Of a stretch of 64,000 nucleotides of DNA, positions 15,822 to 24,987 are shown piece by piece; the first letter of the stretch is position 1; each line of letters starts with the position of its first letter. Source of the stretch: an uncultured Prevotella sp. GTDB taxonomy: Bacteria; Bacteroidota; Bacteroidia; Bacteroidales; Bacteroidaceae. The notes under the pieces were generated by a model. The model made no database searches, was not told the DNA's origin, and saw only the letters and a list, made by a program, of their open reading frames with translations. The position numbers were made by a program, and so were the translations under genes. Location: NCBI GenBank assembly GCA_946415755.1, contig CAMKTS010000008.1, forward strand, positions 1 to 64,000. The letters are read 5' to 3'.

Positions 15822-15829
15822 CAAAGATA
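15822..15829 (-). promoter_or_regulatory. -7 promoter element for the GH3-type gene
   Basis: TATCTTTG on the minus strand, 24 bases before the ATG at 15798. A TTG upstream is at a 22-base spacing. Confidence 0.55.
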
Positions 15830-15867
15830 CGAATAATCTTTTGTATCCCCCCAACATTTTACATTTT

Positions 15868-16884
15868 TTATTCATTCGCGGCATTCTCGGCAAAGGCGGC
15901 AGCCTCTGCCTCAGCGATAATCTCCTCACGGGACTTCTCACGAGGAGTGGCGGAAATGTCGTCAAGGGTGAAGTCATCCTGCTCCGTGGGATGCTGTGGC
16001 GCAGCATCCAACTCGACGGGCTTTTCCTTCTCGATAATAAACTGCTCCTGCTCTTCCTGAAGCTTGTCGATGTCGGGGGCGGCCATCACAGGCTCTTCTT
16101 CCATCTTGGTACGATCGGCCTTGACGGCGAAGATGGCATCGATGAACTGTGGCTCGCGACGCAGGCGCTGCAGGGTTTCCTTCGAAGCCTTTTGCTGGCT
16201 CTCCTTCTTCGAGAAACCCGTGCCCGTACCGCCTTCCACACCCTCAATCAGCACCTGGGTGGTGAATACCGGGCTGCCCGTGTTTTCGTCCTTTGTCTCG
16301 TTCAACTCATGGAACTCCATTTTCACACGGTTCTTCTGGCTCCATTCCAGAAGCTTCGACTTGAAGTTGACCTCCTTGTAGGCTACCTTGTCGATGTTGA
16401 TCAGCTGGGCTAGGATACGCTTCTGCATGAAGCGCATACAGGCATCGTAGCCCCGGTCAAGATAGACGGCCCCCACCAACGCCTCGAAGGCGTTGCCGTT
16501 CATATAACTGTTATGCGAGGTGGAGTGGCCTGCCGACTTGACGAGGTGGGAGATGCCCATCTCCTTGGAGAGCTTGCCCAGCGTGTCACGGCTGACCAGC
16601 TTGGAACGGGTATTGGTGAGGAATCCCTCGCGCTTTCCCTCAAAATGGCAGTACACGATATGACCTACCACCGCATCGAGGATGGCATCGCCCAGAAACT
16701 CCAGCCGCTCATTGTTGACAGGGCGGCCCCGTTCGTTCCGGCGACCAACGCTCTTGTGCAGCAAGGCCTGCTTATAAAGACTGATATCATGGGGGAAGAA
16801 ACCCAAGATACCATATAGGGCACGCCTCAACTCCTTTTCGTCAAGAAAAGGAAGACGCAGCGCATCGATTATATTACTAATCAT
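15868..16884 (-). CDS. rnc: Ribonuclease III with acidic C-terminal extension
   Basis: Double-stranded-RNA endonuclease for rRNA and mRNA processing. The catalytic signature NNERLEFLGDAILDAV is at 57-72 and the second acidic motif NGNAFEALVGAVYLDRG near 128-144. A double-stranded-RNA-binding domain spans about 175-245. At 338 residues it is roughly 90 longer than typical. The extra tail (250-338) is low-complexity and rich in Glu, Asp and Pro, probably disordered. It is third in an acpP-fabF-rnc operon, separated from fabF by an inverted heptamer array that could itself form an RNA hairpin. Confidence 0.93.
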   Translation of the reverse strand: MISNIIDALRLPFLDEKELRRALYGILGFFPHDISLYKQALLHKSVGRRNERGRPVNNERLEFLGDAILDAVVGHIVYCHFEGKREGFLTNTRSKLVSRDTLGKLSKEMGISHLVKSAGHSTSHNSYMNGNAFEALVGAVYLDRGYDACMRFMQKRILAQLINIDKVAYKEVNFKSKLLEWSQKNRVKMEFHELNETKDENTGSPVFTTQVLIEGVEGGTGTGFSKKESQQKASKETLQRLRREPQFIDAIFAVKADRTKMEEEPVMAAPDIDKLQEEQEQFIIEKEKPVELDAAPQHPTEQDDFTLDDISATPREKSREEIIAEAEAAAFAENAANE

Positions 16885-16896
16885 ATTGTTGATTTA

Positions 16897-16950
16897 AATG
16901 AGAAGTGAGAAATGAGAAACGCAAATATATTTCTCACTTCTCATTTCTCA
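16897..16950. repeat. Inverted pair of heptamer arrays between fabF and rnc
   Basis: Left arm AATGAGA, AGTGAGA, AATGAGA (16897-16917); right arm TTTCTCA, CTTCTCA, TTTCTCA (16930-16950). The arms pair almost completely around a loop of about 12 bases. The fabF stop codon (TGA, 16950-16948) is part of the right arm. The array lies 13 bases before the rnc ATG in the mRNA. Confidence 0.85.
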
Positions 16951-18207
16951 TTTGTACTTTTTGAATACTACGCAGGCATTGTGACCGCCGAAGCCGAAGG
17001 TGTTGCTGAGACCGGCACGAACCTCACGCTTCTGAGCCTTGTTGAAGGTGAAGTTAAGGTTGTAGTCAATCTCCTCGTCCTTGTCATCCTCGTCGTGGTT
17101 GATGGTGGGGGGCACAATGTCGTTCTGCACAGCCAGCACGGTGGCCATAGCCTCTACGGCACCGGCAGCACCCAACAGGTGACCCGTCATCGACTTCGTC
17201 GACGAGATATTCAACTTGAAGGCAGCATCGCCAAACACCTCCTTGATGGCCTTGGCCTCAGAAATGTCGCCCACATGGGTAGAAGTACCGTGTACGTTGA
17301 TGTAGTCAATATCCTCGGGCTGCATACCAGCATCCTCCAGGGCATTCTGCATCACCAGCTTGGCACCGAGACCCTCGGGATGGGAAGCAGTGATGTGATG
17401 GGCATCGGCACTCATGCCGGCACCAACCATCTCAGCATAAATCTTGGCACCACGGGCCTTGGCATGCTCCAACTCCTCAAGAATCAGACAACCGGCACCC
17501 TCGGCCATGATGAAACCATCGCGAGAGGCACTGAACGGGCGAGAAGCCTTCTCCGGCTCGTCGTTGCGGGTAGAGAGGGCCTTCATGGCATTGAAACCAC
17601 CCACGCCACAGGCACAGATAGCAGCCTCGGCACCACCGCCCAGAATGATATTGGCCTTGCCCAGACGAATCAGGTTGAAGGCATCGGCCAATGCGTTGGA
17701 TGAAGAGGCACAGGCAGATGCCGTGATGTAGTTAGGACCGTGGAAACCATACATGATGGAAATCTGACCGGCAGCAATATCGGCAATCATCTTGGGGATG
17801 AAGAAAGGATTGAACTTGGGGCCGTCGGCCTCATGTGCTCCATAATACTTCACCTCGTCCTCAAAGGTCTTGATACCACCGATACCCACGCCATAGACCA
17901 CACCGATGCGGTTCTTGTCTTCCTGCTCCAAGTTGATGCCGCTGTCTTCAACAGCCTGCTTGGCAGCAATAAGAGCCAGCTGCGTATAGCGGTCCATCTT
18001 GCGGGCCTCCTTGCGGTCAAGATATGCTTCCACGTCAAGTCCCTTCACCTCACAGGCAAACTTGGTCTTGAAGTTTGTTGTATCGAAACTTGTAATAGGA
18101 GCTGCACCGCTCTTGCCAGCCAACATGTTCTTCCAAGTCTCCTCGGGAGTGTTGCCCAGCGGAGTAACGGCACCCAGTCCTGTTACAACGACTCTTTTTA
18201 ATTCCAT
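16948..18207 (-). CDS. fabF: Beta-ketoacyl-ACP synthase II
   Basis: Elongating condensing enzyme of type II fatty-acid synthesis. The Cys-His-His triad is Cys166 (TASACASSSNA), His306 (NVHGTSTHVGD) and His343 (SMTGHLLGAAG), and the C-terminal NTFGFGGHNA is intact. The 419-residue length is normal. It follows acpP by 121 bases that hold a long imperfect inverted repeat built of heptamers, and precedes rnc. Confidence 0.97.
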   Translation of the reverse strand: MELKRVVVTGLGAVTPLGNTPEETWKNMLAGKSGAAPITSFDTTNFKTKFACEVKGLDVEAYLDRKEARKMDRYTQLALIAAKQAVEDSGINLEQEDKNRIGVVYGVGIGGIKTFEDEVKYYGAHEADGPKFNPFFIPKMIADIAAGQISIMYGFHGPNYITASACASSSNALADAFNLIRLGKANIILGGGAEAAICACGVGGFNAMKALSTRNDEPEKASRPFSASRDGFIMAEGAGCLILEELEHAKARGAKIYAEMVGAGMSADAHHITASHPEGLGAKLVMQNALEDAGMQPEDIDYINVHGTSTHVGDISEAKAIKEVFGDAAFKLNISSTKSMTGHLLGAAGAVEAMATVLAVQNDIVPPTINHDEDDKDEEIDYNLNFTFNKAQKREVRAGLSNTFGFGGHNACVVFKKYK

Positions 18208-18218
18208 ATAGTCTCTGA

Positions 18219-18321
18219 AATTAGAAATTAAAAATTAGGAATTAGAAATTGTGATTACATTCAGCGCAGGAAACCCGCCAAATGAGTAATCATAATTCCT
18301 AATTCCTAATTCCTAATTACT
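18219..18321. repeat. Inverted heptamer arrays forming a large hairpin between acpP and fabF
   Basis: Left arm AATTAGA, AATTAAA, AATTAGG, AATTAGA, AATTGTG (18219-18253); right arm AATTCCT three times plus AATTACT (18294-18321). AATTCCT is a rotation of the reverse complement of AATTAGG, and TGATTAC/GTAATCA extends the pairing inward. The loop is the ~30 bases between. In the operon mRNA this places a strong stem just after the acpP stop. Confidence 0.85.
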
Positions 18322-18328
18322 CATTAAT

Positions 18329-18565
18329 TTATTTTGCGTTCTCCTCGATGTAAGCGATAGCATCACCAACGGTACCAATCTTCTCAGCCTTGTCGTCGGG
18401 GATAGAAATACCAAACTCCTTCTCGAACTCCATGATGAGTTCAACGGTATCCAGTGAGTCAGCACCAAGGTCGTTGGTAAAACTTGCCTCGGGCTTTACC
18501 TCTGCTTCATCAACACCGAGCTTATCTACAATAATTGCCTTTACTTTGCTTTCAATTTCTGACAT
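18329..18565 (-). CDS. acpP: Acyl carrier protein
   Basis: 78-residue acidic carrier of fatty-acid synthesis. The phosphopantetheine attachment site is Ser37 in [10 protein letters not shown]. It is first in the acpP-fabF-rnc operon, with a consensus promoter at 18642-18673. ACP is needed in large excess over FabF; the hairpin just downstream could protect the acpP part of the message (inference). Confidence 0.98.
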   Translation of the reverse strand: MSEIESKVKAIIVDKLGVDEAEVKPEASFTNDLGADSLDTVELIMEFEKEFGISIPDDKAEKIGTVGDAIAYIEENAK

Positions 18566-18641
18566 AATTCTTTTTCTTTAAAATGTTAATAATTGATTTC
18601 AAAAATGATTGCTACCGACGAAATGGGTCGTTAAGCGGGTG

Positions 18642-18673
18642 CAAAGTAACGAATTTTTCTTGAGTTACGCAAA
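18642..18673 (-). promoter_or_regulatory. acpP operon promoter
   Basis: On the minus strand TTTG (18673-18670), a 20-base spacer, then TTACTTTG (18649-18642), a near-perfect Bacteroidota promoter about 75 bases before the ATG. Confidence 0.7.
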
Positions 18674-18751
18674 TAAAATGACAAAAAAAGCACTCGTTTT
18701 TGCACAACCACCCCCCACTTGTGCAGTTTTGGCAGACAAAAAAGGGCGGTT

Positions 18752-19762
18752 TTACACTTTTTCGTCTACTTGTTCACGCCGAAGAGGGTAATGGTTGCGC
18801 TGTCTTTCAAAACCAGAAGGGTCAGCTTTGAGTCGCTCACTGTCTGTCATCGGGTTATACAGTTCCAGGGGATTACCCGTGTACACGAAGCCGGAAGGCA
18901 GGGGCGGCGCAACGATGCGGCCAGGATGCGGCAGATGGAAATGATGACAGAGCGCATCGACCACCATGTTGTCGGCATTCACCTTGCCATCAGCAGAATA
19001 GCCGGCGATATGGGGGGTGGCTATCCACGTCCGTTCCAGCAACGGCAACAGGATATGCGGCTCGTTTTCCCAGACATCGAGCACGGCATCACGTACCTTA
19101 CCGTTTTGGAGTGCCGCTAACAGACTGGTGTTGTCAACAACCTCGCCACGGCTGGTATTTATAATATAAGGTACGCGCGAAAGACGATGGAAGAAATCCT
19201 CATCGGCCAGATGACGGGTGGCGTATAGACCGTCATCGGTCAGCGGCACATGGAAGGTCACCACATCGGCCTCGCGTTCTATCACGTCGAGTGCCACCAT
19301 ATCGGCATGACCCAACGGCGGGTCACACACCAATACACGCATTCCCAGTCGCAAGGCCACGTTGCGAACCTTGGAACCGACATGTCCGCAGCCCACAATG
19401 CCAATCGTGGTATCTCTCAGACTCACACCCTTACATTGCTGGAGGAGCAACAGTACCCCTTCCACGTACTGGGCCACCGAACCCGAATTGCAACCGGGGC
19501 AGTTTGTCCAGCTGATTCCAGCCCGCAGCATATAGGCGGTGTCAATATGGTCAAAGCCTATCGTAGCCGTCGCAACAAACTGTACCCGACTGCCGGCAAG
19601 CAGCTGCTCATCACAGCGGGTACGGGTACGAACAATGAGCGCATCAGCGTCATGCACATCGGCAGCAGTGATGTCTGCACCGGGAAGACAGCGCACCTCG
19701 TCGGCCAGCAATGACAGCTTTTCCCGGATGTAAGGTATCTTATCGTCAACAACAATCTTCAT
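18752..19762 (-). CDS. pdxB: Erythronate-4-phosphate dehydrogenase
   Basis: NAD-dependent oxidation in the DXP-dependent pyridoxal-phosphate pathway. It has the D-2-hydroxyacid dehydrogenase fold: NAD-binding GIVGCGHVGSKV near 120-131, the substrate/NAD region VVTFHVPLTDDGLYATRHL and INTSRGEVVDN, and the catalytic His in TPHIAGYSADGK. The PdxB-specific C-terminal region is short (336 residues in total) but ends with PSGFERQRNHYPLRRE, a usual Bacteroidota PdxB ending, so the gene looks complete. It is transcribed away from DUF4254 from a shared 90-bp region. Confidence 0.9.
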   Translation of the reverse strand: MKIVVDDKIPYIREKLSLLADEVRCLPGADITAADVHDADALIVRTRTRCDEQLLAGSRVQFVATATIGFDHIDTAYMLRAGISWTNCPGCNSGSVAQYVEGVLLLLQQCKGVSLRDTTIGIVGCGHVGSKVRNVALRLGMRVLVCDPPLGHADMVALDVIEREADVVTFHVPLTDDGLYATRHLADEDFFHRLSRVPYIINTSRGEVVDNTSLLAALQNGKVRDAVLDVWENEPHILLPLLERTWIATPHIAGYSADGKVNADNMVVDALCHHFHLPHPGRIVAPPLPSGFVYTGNPLELYNPMTDSERLKADPSGFERQRNHYPLRREQVDEKV

Positions 19763-19772
19763 AAATCGTTGG

Positions 19773-19780
19773 CAAAGATA
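19773..19780 (-). promoter_or_regulatory. -7 promoter element of pdxB
   Basis: TATCTTTG on the minus strand, 11 bases before the ATG at 19762, which implies a very short 5' leader. Confidence 0.6.
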
Positions 19781-19786
19781 CTAAAA

Positions 19787-19814
19787 AATTCATAATTCAT
19801 AACGCATAATTCAT
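19787..19814. repeat. Heptamer array between the divergent pdxB and DUF4254 promoters
   Basis: Units AATTCAT, AATTCAT, AACGCAT, AATTCAT. It lies exactly between the two -7 boxes and overlaps where both -33 boxes should be, so unit number would change promoter geometry. Confidence 0.8.
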
Positions 19815-19824
19815 AATTATTGCT

Positions 19825-19832
19825 TATCTTTG
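19825..19832 (+). promoter_or_regulatory. -7 promoter element of the DUF4254 gene
   Basis: TATCTTTG, 23 bases before the ATG at 19855. The position of a -33 box is occupied by the heptamer array. Confidence 0.6.
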
Positions 19833-19854
19833 CAGAAAATATCATCATATCAAT

Positions 19855-20457
19855 ATGACATTTACAGAGCAAGCCAACAAAATCTTTCTCCAGGCGATAC
19901 GAGATTATCACCTGACCGACCATGTGGATACGGACATCAACAATCCCTACGACCGTGACTCCATCGAGCACAGCCTCTATCTGAAATGCTGGATTGACAC
20001 CGTACAGTGGCACTTGGAGGATATCATACGCGACCCGCACATCAACCCAGAAGACGCACTGGGCATCAAGCGACGTATTGACCACTCCAACCAAGACCGC
20101 ACCGACCTGGTAGAGGAGATAGACTCCTACTTCCGTAAGGTGTACAGCGATGTCACTCCCCTACCCGATGCCCGTCTGAACACAGAGAGTCCCGCCTGGG
20201 CGGTAGACCGTCTGAGCATCCTGGCCCTGAAGATATGGCACATGAAGGAACAGACCGAGCGCACCGATGCCAATGCAGAGCACATTGCCAGATGCCAGGG
20301 CAAGCTGGACGTGCTGAAGGAGCAGCAGACCGACCTCTCCACAGCCATCGACCAGCTGTTGGAAGACATTGCTGCCGGAAGAAAGTACATGAAGGTGTAC
20401 CGCCAGATGAAGATGTACAACGACCCCAGCACCAATCCGATACTATATAAGAAGTAA
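19855..20457 (+). CDS. DUF4254 protein
   Basis: 200-residue, mainly helical protein without signal peptide. The N-terminal NKIFLQAIRDYHLTDHVD, then NPYDRDSIEHSLYLKCWIDTVQWHLEDI, and the C-terminal KYMKVYRQMKMYNDPSTNPI fit the DUF4254 family. These proteins are typically next to a GT9 glycosyltransferase in Bacteroidota, as here, suggesting a role in lipopolysaccharide or glycan assembly. The biochemical function is unknown. Confidence 0.8.
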   Translation: MTFTEQANKIFLQAIRDYHLTDHVDTDINNPYDRDSIEHSLYLKCWIDTVQWHLEDIIRDPHINPEDALGIKRRIDHSNQDRTDLVEEIDSYFRKVYSDVTPLPDARLNTESPAWAVDRLSILALKIWHMKEQTERTDANAEHIARCQGKLDVLKEQQTDLSTAIDQLLEDIAAGRKYMKVYRQMKMYNDPSTNPILYKK

Positions 20458-20521
20458 CATCGAAACATCGAAACTTCGAAACTTCGAAACATCGAGACTT
20501 CGAAACATCGAAACATCGAAA
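20458..20521. repeat. Octamer array between the DUF4254 and GT9 genes
   Basis: Eight perfect-length 8-bp units (64 bp), consensus CATCGAAA with CTTCGAAA and CATCGAGA variants. It begins immediately after the DUF4254 stop codon. A related array occurs at 24988-25027. Confidence 0.9.
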
Positions 20522-20543
20522 TAACGACAAGAACAAAGAAAAC

Positions 20544-21593
20544 GTGAAAAAGGAGCACATCCTCGTCATCCGCTTCTCAGCCATGGGCGACGTTGCCATG
20601 GTAGTGCCGGTGGTATGGTCGTTGGCGCAACAATATCCCAATGTTCGTATCACGGTGCTCAGCCGTTCCTTTGCACGTCCCCTCTTCGAAGACCTGGCAC
20701 CGAACATCGGTTTCATGGCTGCCGACCTGAAGCACGAATACCACGGCATCAAGGGGCTTAACGCCCTTTACCGGCGGTTGGCTGCCAAACAGTTCACAGC
20801 CATTGCCGACCTGCATAATGTGCTGCGTTCCGAATATCTGCGCATGCGCTTCAACATGGGGCATTACCGGGTGGCCCATGTCAACAAACACCGGAAGGGC
20901 CGCCGGAAAATCACCTCGACATCCAGCAAACAACTCACCCAACAGCCTACATCGTTCCAGAACTACGCCGATGTCTTCCAGCGGCTGGGCTATCCCGTAG
21001 ACATCCGGTTCAAAAGCATCTTCCCCGAAGGAGGGGGAGACTTGGGACTGCTGCCTGCTCCGATGAATGTGAAGAATGCCACAGAACAATGGATTGGCAT
21101 CGCTCCCTTTGCCGCCCATGAGGGAAAGACATACCCGCCACGCCTCATGCAACAGGTTATCGGACAATTGGTGGAGAAACATGCCGGATGCCGCATCTTC
21201 CTTTTCGGAAGAGGACAGCAGGAGGAGCACTATTTCACGGAATGGTCCCAGCAATACGAAGCATGCATCAATGCCGGGAGATACTTGGACTCCCTGCACC
21301 AGGAGCTGATCCTGATGAGCCACCTGGATGTGATGATTTCCATGGACTCCTCCAATATGCACCTGGCCTCGCTGACCGGAACCCCCGTCATCAGTGTCTG
21401 GGGAGCCACCCATCCCTATGCCGGTTTCATGGGCTGGGGACAGACCGAGGAGAATGCCGTACAGACCGACCTGGAATGCCGTCCCTGCAGCATCTACGGC
21501 CAGAAGCCCTGTCTTCGCGGCGACTATGCCTGCATGACACGCATCGCCCCCGAGGCTATTATAGCGAAAACAGAACATATCCTATCCTATTAA
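20544..21593 (+). CDS. GT9-family (heptosyltransferase-type) glycosyltransferase
   Basis: 349-residue GT-B enzyme that transfers a sugar (heptose in characterised members) to the lipopolysaccharide core. The N-terminal [19 protein letters not shown] is the family's hallmark start. The donor-binding C-terminal half has [19 protein letters not shown], the conserved [26 protein letters not shown] and the Cys-rich [13 protein letters not shown]. Initiation is at GTG (20544), preceded by AGAAAAC. It follows the DUF4254 gene through the octamer array. Confidence 0.88.
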   Translation: MKKEHILVIRFSAMGDVAMVVPVVWSLAQQYPNVRITVLSRSFARPLFEDLAPNIGFMAADLKHEYHGIKGLNALYRRLAAKQFTAIADLHNVLRSEYLRMRFNMGHYRVAHVNKHRKGRRKITSTSSKQLTQQPTSFQNYADVFQRLGYPVDIRFKSIFPEGGGDLGLLPAPMNVKNATEQWIGIAPFAAHEGKTYPPRLMQQVIGQLVEKHAGCRIFLFGRGQQEEHYFTEWSQQYEACINAGRYLDSLHQELILMSHLDVMISMDSSNMHLASLTGTPVISVWGATHPYAGFMGWGQTEENAVQTDLECRPCSIYGQKPCLRGDYACMTRIAPEAIIAKTEHILSY

Positions 21594-21613
21594 CAACTAA
21601 ACAAATGAAGATT

Positions 21614-21775
21614 ATGAAAAAGTACATTTGCGACACCTGCGGTTATGTGTATGACCCTGAAGTAGGCGACCCCGACAGCGGCATTGCCCCCGGTACCGCT
21701 TTTGAAGACATTCCCGAAGACTGGGTATGCCCTATCTGCGGCGTTGGTAAGGACGACTTCTCCGTAGAGGACTAA
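21614..21775 (+). CDS. Rubredoxin
   Basis: 53-residue iron protein for one-electron transfer in anaerobes. Two iron-binding pairs are present, CDTCG (6-10) and CPICG (39-43), with the canonical [14 protein letters not shown] and PEDWVCP. An in-frame ATG at 21605 could add MKI. It lies 20 bases after the GT9 gene. Confidence 0.95.
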   Translation: MKKYICDTCGYVYDPEVGDPDSGIAPGTAFEDIPEDWVCPICGVGKDDFSVED

Positions 21776-21787
21776 TTTAACGACGAC

Positions 21788-23782
21788 ATGAAGAGGTTGC
21801 TTTTGTGGCTATTGTCAGCAATGCTGACAGTAGCCGTCTATCCTGCTGATGGTGACGTATTTACCATTCAGACCGTTGAAGGCAGGACGATGAAGATGAA
21901 GGTGCTCAGCGAAAAGGACAAGACCTGCCAGGTGGGTGCCGAGAATGATATGAACGACAATTGTCTTGGCTGGGTATGGACAGACGACACCCCTTTCACG
22001 GTGACGATACCTGCTACCGCCAACGGCTATACGGTGACACGTATCGACAACCTTGCATTCTATGGCATCAGTGTCTTGAAGGGGGTGACGATACCCAACA
22101 CGGTAACCTATATCGGTGAGGGGGCGTTTTCGAATTGCGGCCTGCTGAGCGTGGAGTTGCCCAATAGCGTGACAGCCGTTGGAGAAGGTGCTTTCGGCGT
22201 GAACCAGGAAATGACATCGTTCAAGTTTTCCGATGCGATGACATCAACGGGTAAGAGTGTGCTGGCGTGTTGCAGTATGCTGACCAGTGTCACCCTGCCA
22301 TCAGCACTCAAGACGATTGACGACGAAGCTTTCGCGCTGACCAACCTCATATCGGTAGTGATTCCCGATGGGGTCACCCGTATCGGCAAGGAGGCATTCA
22401 CATGGTGCCAGAAGCTGACCTCGGTGACCATTCCTGCCAGCGTGGTGAAGATTGGCGACAATGCCTTTGAGTTTACCAATCTTTCTGACGTGCCGCGCAT
22501 GGATGGCATGACCTCTCTCCCTGGTGGTATCTTCTTTCTTTGCGGGAATATGAAGGATATCACGATTCCTGCTAATATCACCAAGATTTATGGAGGAGCC
22601 TTCTCTCATACTGGTGTAGAGCGGGTGCATATCGCAGGGCCTGTGACACTACTGGACAATAATGCATTTTACAATTGCAACTCGCTGAAGACGATTAATC
22701 TGCCGGAGAGTCTGAAGACCATCGGGCAGGGAGTCTTTTGGAACACGGCCATAGAGTACATTCAGCTTCCCAGCCAACTGAAGTATATCGGCGATGGTGC
22801 TTTTGAGAACTGTCACCAGCTGAGAGCTATTGAGATACCGAACAGTGTGACGGAATTAGGGTGGAATGTCTTTCAGGGCTGCGACCGTCTGTCATCGGCC
22901 AAATTGTCTGAGAATGTCAACCACCTATGGATCAGTCTGTTCGAGGGTTGTGTCAGTCTGAAGAGCATCGTACTGCCTGAGTGTGTCGACCAGATAGAAT
23001 CCCGTGCGTTCTATGAAACGGGGCTTACCAGCATCCATATTCCGAAGAAGGTTTATTATCTTCCCAGCGACGTGTTCTTCAGGGCTCCGTTGGAGAGGAT
23101 CACCGTTGCCGAGGAGAATCCGTATTTTGACGCTCGCGGAGACTGCAATGCCATCATCACCTCGACATACAATGACATCATTGGTCAGGAGGCCAATATC
23201 CTGGTAACTGGATGTATGAATACCGTCATACCGCCGTCGGTAACTACCATCGGCCCCAACGCCTTTTCCGGTTGCCTGGGGTTGACGGCCGTCAACATCC
23301 CAGAAGGGGTGAAAAGCATCGATGGCAACGCCTTCAACGGATGCTACAACCTGGAAACGGTTGCCCTACCGTCGACGCTGACCAATATCGAGCTGGGAGC
23401 CTTCCAATGCTTTGAACCGGATATCCCCAAGCTGAACGAGGTGACCGCCCTGATGACGGAACCATGCGCCATCGGCGATTTTTCCTTCAGCAATTATGAG
23501 GACATCACGCTTTACGTTCCCGCAGGATGTAAAACCGCCTACGAGAATACAGACATCTGGAACCGTTTCAAGGAGGTGATCCCCTTGGACATGCTGCTGC
23601 CGGGTGATGCCAACGGTGACAGCATGGTAGACGTTGCTGACGTGGTGGCTATCGTGAACAAGATCCTGGACAAGACGGACAAGCATTTTCACAGAAAGAC
23701 TGCCGATGTGAACGGTGACGGCATAATAGATGTGAGTGACGTTGTAGGAGTAGTAAACATCATCCTGAAGGGTGACAACTGA
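21788..23782 (+). CDS. BspA-like leucine-rich-repeat surface protein with dockerin-like tail
   Basis: 664 residues with a signal peptide (1-19). From about 60 to 590 it consists of tandem LRR_5/BspA units of about 23 residues, recognisable by I.NS.VT.IGEGAF, SVTIPASVVKIGDNAF and similar. The last 60 residues are a duplicated dockerin-I-like calcium module (GDANGDSMVDVADVV and ADVNGDGIIDVSDVV). BspA-type proteins bind host proteins or other bacteria in oral and gut Bacteroidales. The dockerin-like tail may instead be an attachment or stabilising module. It follows the rubredoxin gene by 12 bases but is unlikely to be functionally linked to it. Confidence 0.88.
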   Translation: MKRLLLWLLSAMLTVAVYPADGDVFTIQTVEGRTMKMKVLSEKDKTCQVGAENDMNDNCLGWVWTDDTPFTVTIPATANGYTVTRIDNLAFYGISVLKGVTIPNTVTYIGEGAFSNCGLLSVELPNSVTAVGEGAFGVNQEMTSFKFSDAMTSTGKSVLACCSMLTSVTLPSALKTIDDEAFALTNLISVVIPDGVTRIGKEAFTWCQKLTSVTIPASVVKIGDNAFEFTNLSDVPRMDGMTSLPGGIFFLCGNMKDITIPANITKIYGGAFSHTGVERVHIAGPVTLLDNNAFYNCNSLKTINLPESLKTIGQGVFWNTAIEYIQLPSQLKYIGDGAFENCHQLRAIEIPNSVTELGWNVFQGCDRLSSAKLSENVNHLWISLFEGCVSLKSIVLPECVDQIESRAFYETGLTSIHIPKKVYYLPSDVFFRAPLERITVAEENPYFDARGDCNAIITSTYNDIIGQEANILVTGCMNTVIPPSVTTIGPNAFSGCLGLTAVNIPEGVKSIDGNAFNGCYNLETVALPSTLTNIELGAFQCFEPDIPKLNEVTALMTEPCAIGDFSFSNYEDITLYVPAGCKTAYENTDIWNRFKEVIPLDMLLPGDANGDSMVDVADVVAIVNKILDKTDKHFHRKTADVNGDGIIDVSDVVGVVNIILKGDN

Positions 23783-23822
23783 AACATATCGGTAAGCTGC
23801 ATTTCAGAAAAACACCAATTAA

Positions 23823-23854
23823 TTTGGTTTTTCGTTCGGTTTGCACTACCTTTG
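23823..23854 (+). promoter_or_regulatory. ychF promoter
   Basis: TTTG (23823-23826), a 20-base spacer, TACCTTTG (23847-23854): full consensus, 28 bases before the ATG at 23883. Confidence 0.8.
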
Positions 23855-23882
23855 CAGTCAAAATAAACGTTTATTAGAAAAG

Positions 23883-24983
23883 ATGTCATTAAAATGTGGT
23901 ATTGTAGGACTGCCCAACGTGGGTAAGTCTACCTTGTTTAACTGCCTGTCGAGTGCCAAGGCTCAGGCAGCGAATTTTCCTTTTTGTACAATAGAACCCA
24001 ACGTGGGCGTGATTACCGTTCCCGACGAGCGACTGACGAAGCTGGCAGAACTGGTTCACCCCGGCCGCATCGTGCCGGCAACCTGCGAAATCGTAGATAT
24101 TGCCGGACTGGTAAAAGGTGCCTCGAAGGGTGAGGGCTTAGGCAACAAGTTCCTTGGAAACATCCGCGAGACAGATGCCATCATCCATGTGCTGCGCTGT
24201 TTCGAAGACGAGAACATCACGCATGTTGACGGCACCATCGACCCCATCCGCGACAAGGAGATCATCGATACGGAGCTTCAGCTGAAAGACCTCGAAACCA
24301 TTGAGGGCCGTCTGGCCAAGACCGAGAAGGCTGCTGCCGCCGGTAACAAGGATGCCAAGATAGAGGTGACGGTGCTGAAAGCCTATAAGGAAGTGTTGGA
24401 GCAGGGCAAGAACGCCCGTATCGTAGCGTTCGAGACGAAGGATGAGCAGGAGTGTGCCCGCAACCTCTTTCTGCTGACATCAAAACCCGTGTTGTATGTT
24501 TGCAATGTGGGAGAGGCCGATGCGAAGTCGGGAAACGACTTTACGCGAACTATTGAAAAAATGGCCTCCGAGGAAGGCGCAGAGTCGATGGTGATTGCCG
24601 CCAAGACAGAAGAGGACATCGCAGAACTGGAAAGCTACGAGGACAAGCAGCTGTTCCTCGAAGAGTTGGGTTTGGAGGAGAGTGGTGTCAACCGCCTCAT
24701 CAAGAAGGCCTATGCCCTGCTGAACCTCGAGACCTTCATCACCGCTGGTGAGATGGAGGTGAAGGCATGGACGTACAAGAAGGGCTGGAAGGCTCCCCAG
24801 TGTGCTGGTGTCATCCATACCGACTTTGAGAAAGGCTTTATCCGCGCCGAGGTCATCAAGTACGACGACTATATCCAGTATGGCTCAGAGGCTGCTGTCC
24901 GTGAAGCTGGCAAGATGGGCGTAGAGGGTAAGGACTACATCGTCCAGGACGGCGACATCATGCACTTCAGGTTTAACGTTTAA
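23883..24983 (+). CDS. ychF: Redox-/ribosome-associated P-loop ATPase YchF (OLA1 family)
   Basis: 366 residues. OBG-type nucleotide-binding domain with G1 GLPNVGKS (9-16), G3 [17 protein letters not shown], then the YchF coiled-coil insertion ([18 protein letters not shown]) and the C-terminal TGS-like domain with [13 protein letters not shown] and [11 protein letters not shown]. Family members prefer ATP and act in translation and stress responses. I chose the start at 23883 because the promoter lies between it and the earlier in-frame ATG. The gene is probably co-transcribed with lgt through an octamer array. Confidence 0.95.
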   Translation: MSLKCGIVGLPNVGKSTLFNCLSSAKAQAANFPFCTIEPNVGVITVPDERLTKLAELVHPGRIVPATCEIVDIAGLVKGASKGEGLGNKFLGNIRETDAIIHVLRCFEDENITHVDGTIDPIRDKEIIDTELQLKDLETIEGRLAKTEKAAAAGNKDAKIEVTVLKAYKEVLEQGKNARIVAFETKDEQECARNLFLLTSKPVLYVCNVGEADAKSGNDFTRTIEKMASEEGAESMVIAAKTEEDIAELESYEDKQLFLEELGLEESGVNRLIKKAYALLNLETFITAGEMEVKAWTYKKGWKAPQCAGVIHTDFEKGFIRAEVIKYDDYIQYGSEAAVREAGKMGVEGKDYIVQDGDIMHFRFNV

Positions 24984-24987
24984 ATTG

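Noticed and set aside
18752..19762. pdxB truncated at the C-terminus
   Set aside because: Although shorter than enterobacterial PdxB, it ends with the FERQRNHYPLRRE motif usual at the end of Bacteroidota PdxB.
20458..20521. Possible CRISPR array
   Set aside because: The units are 8 bp with no spacers, and no cas genes are near.
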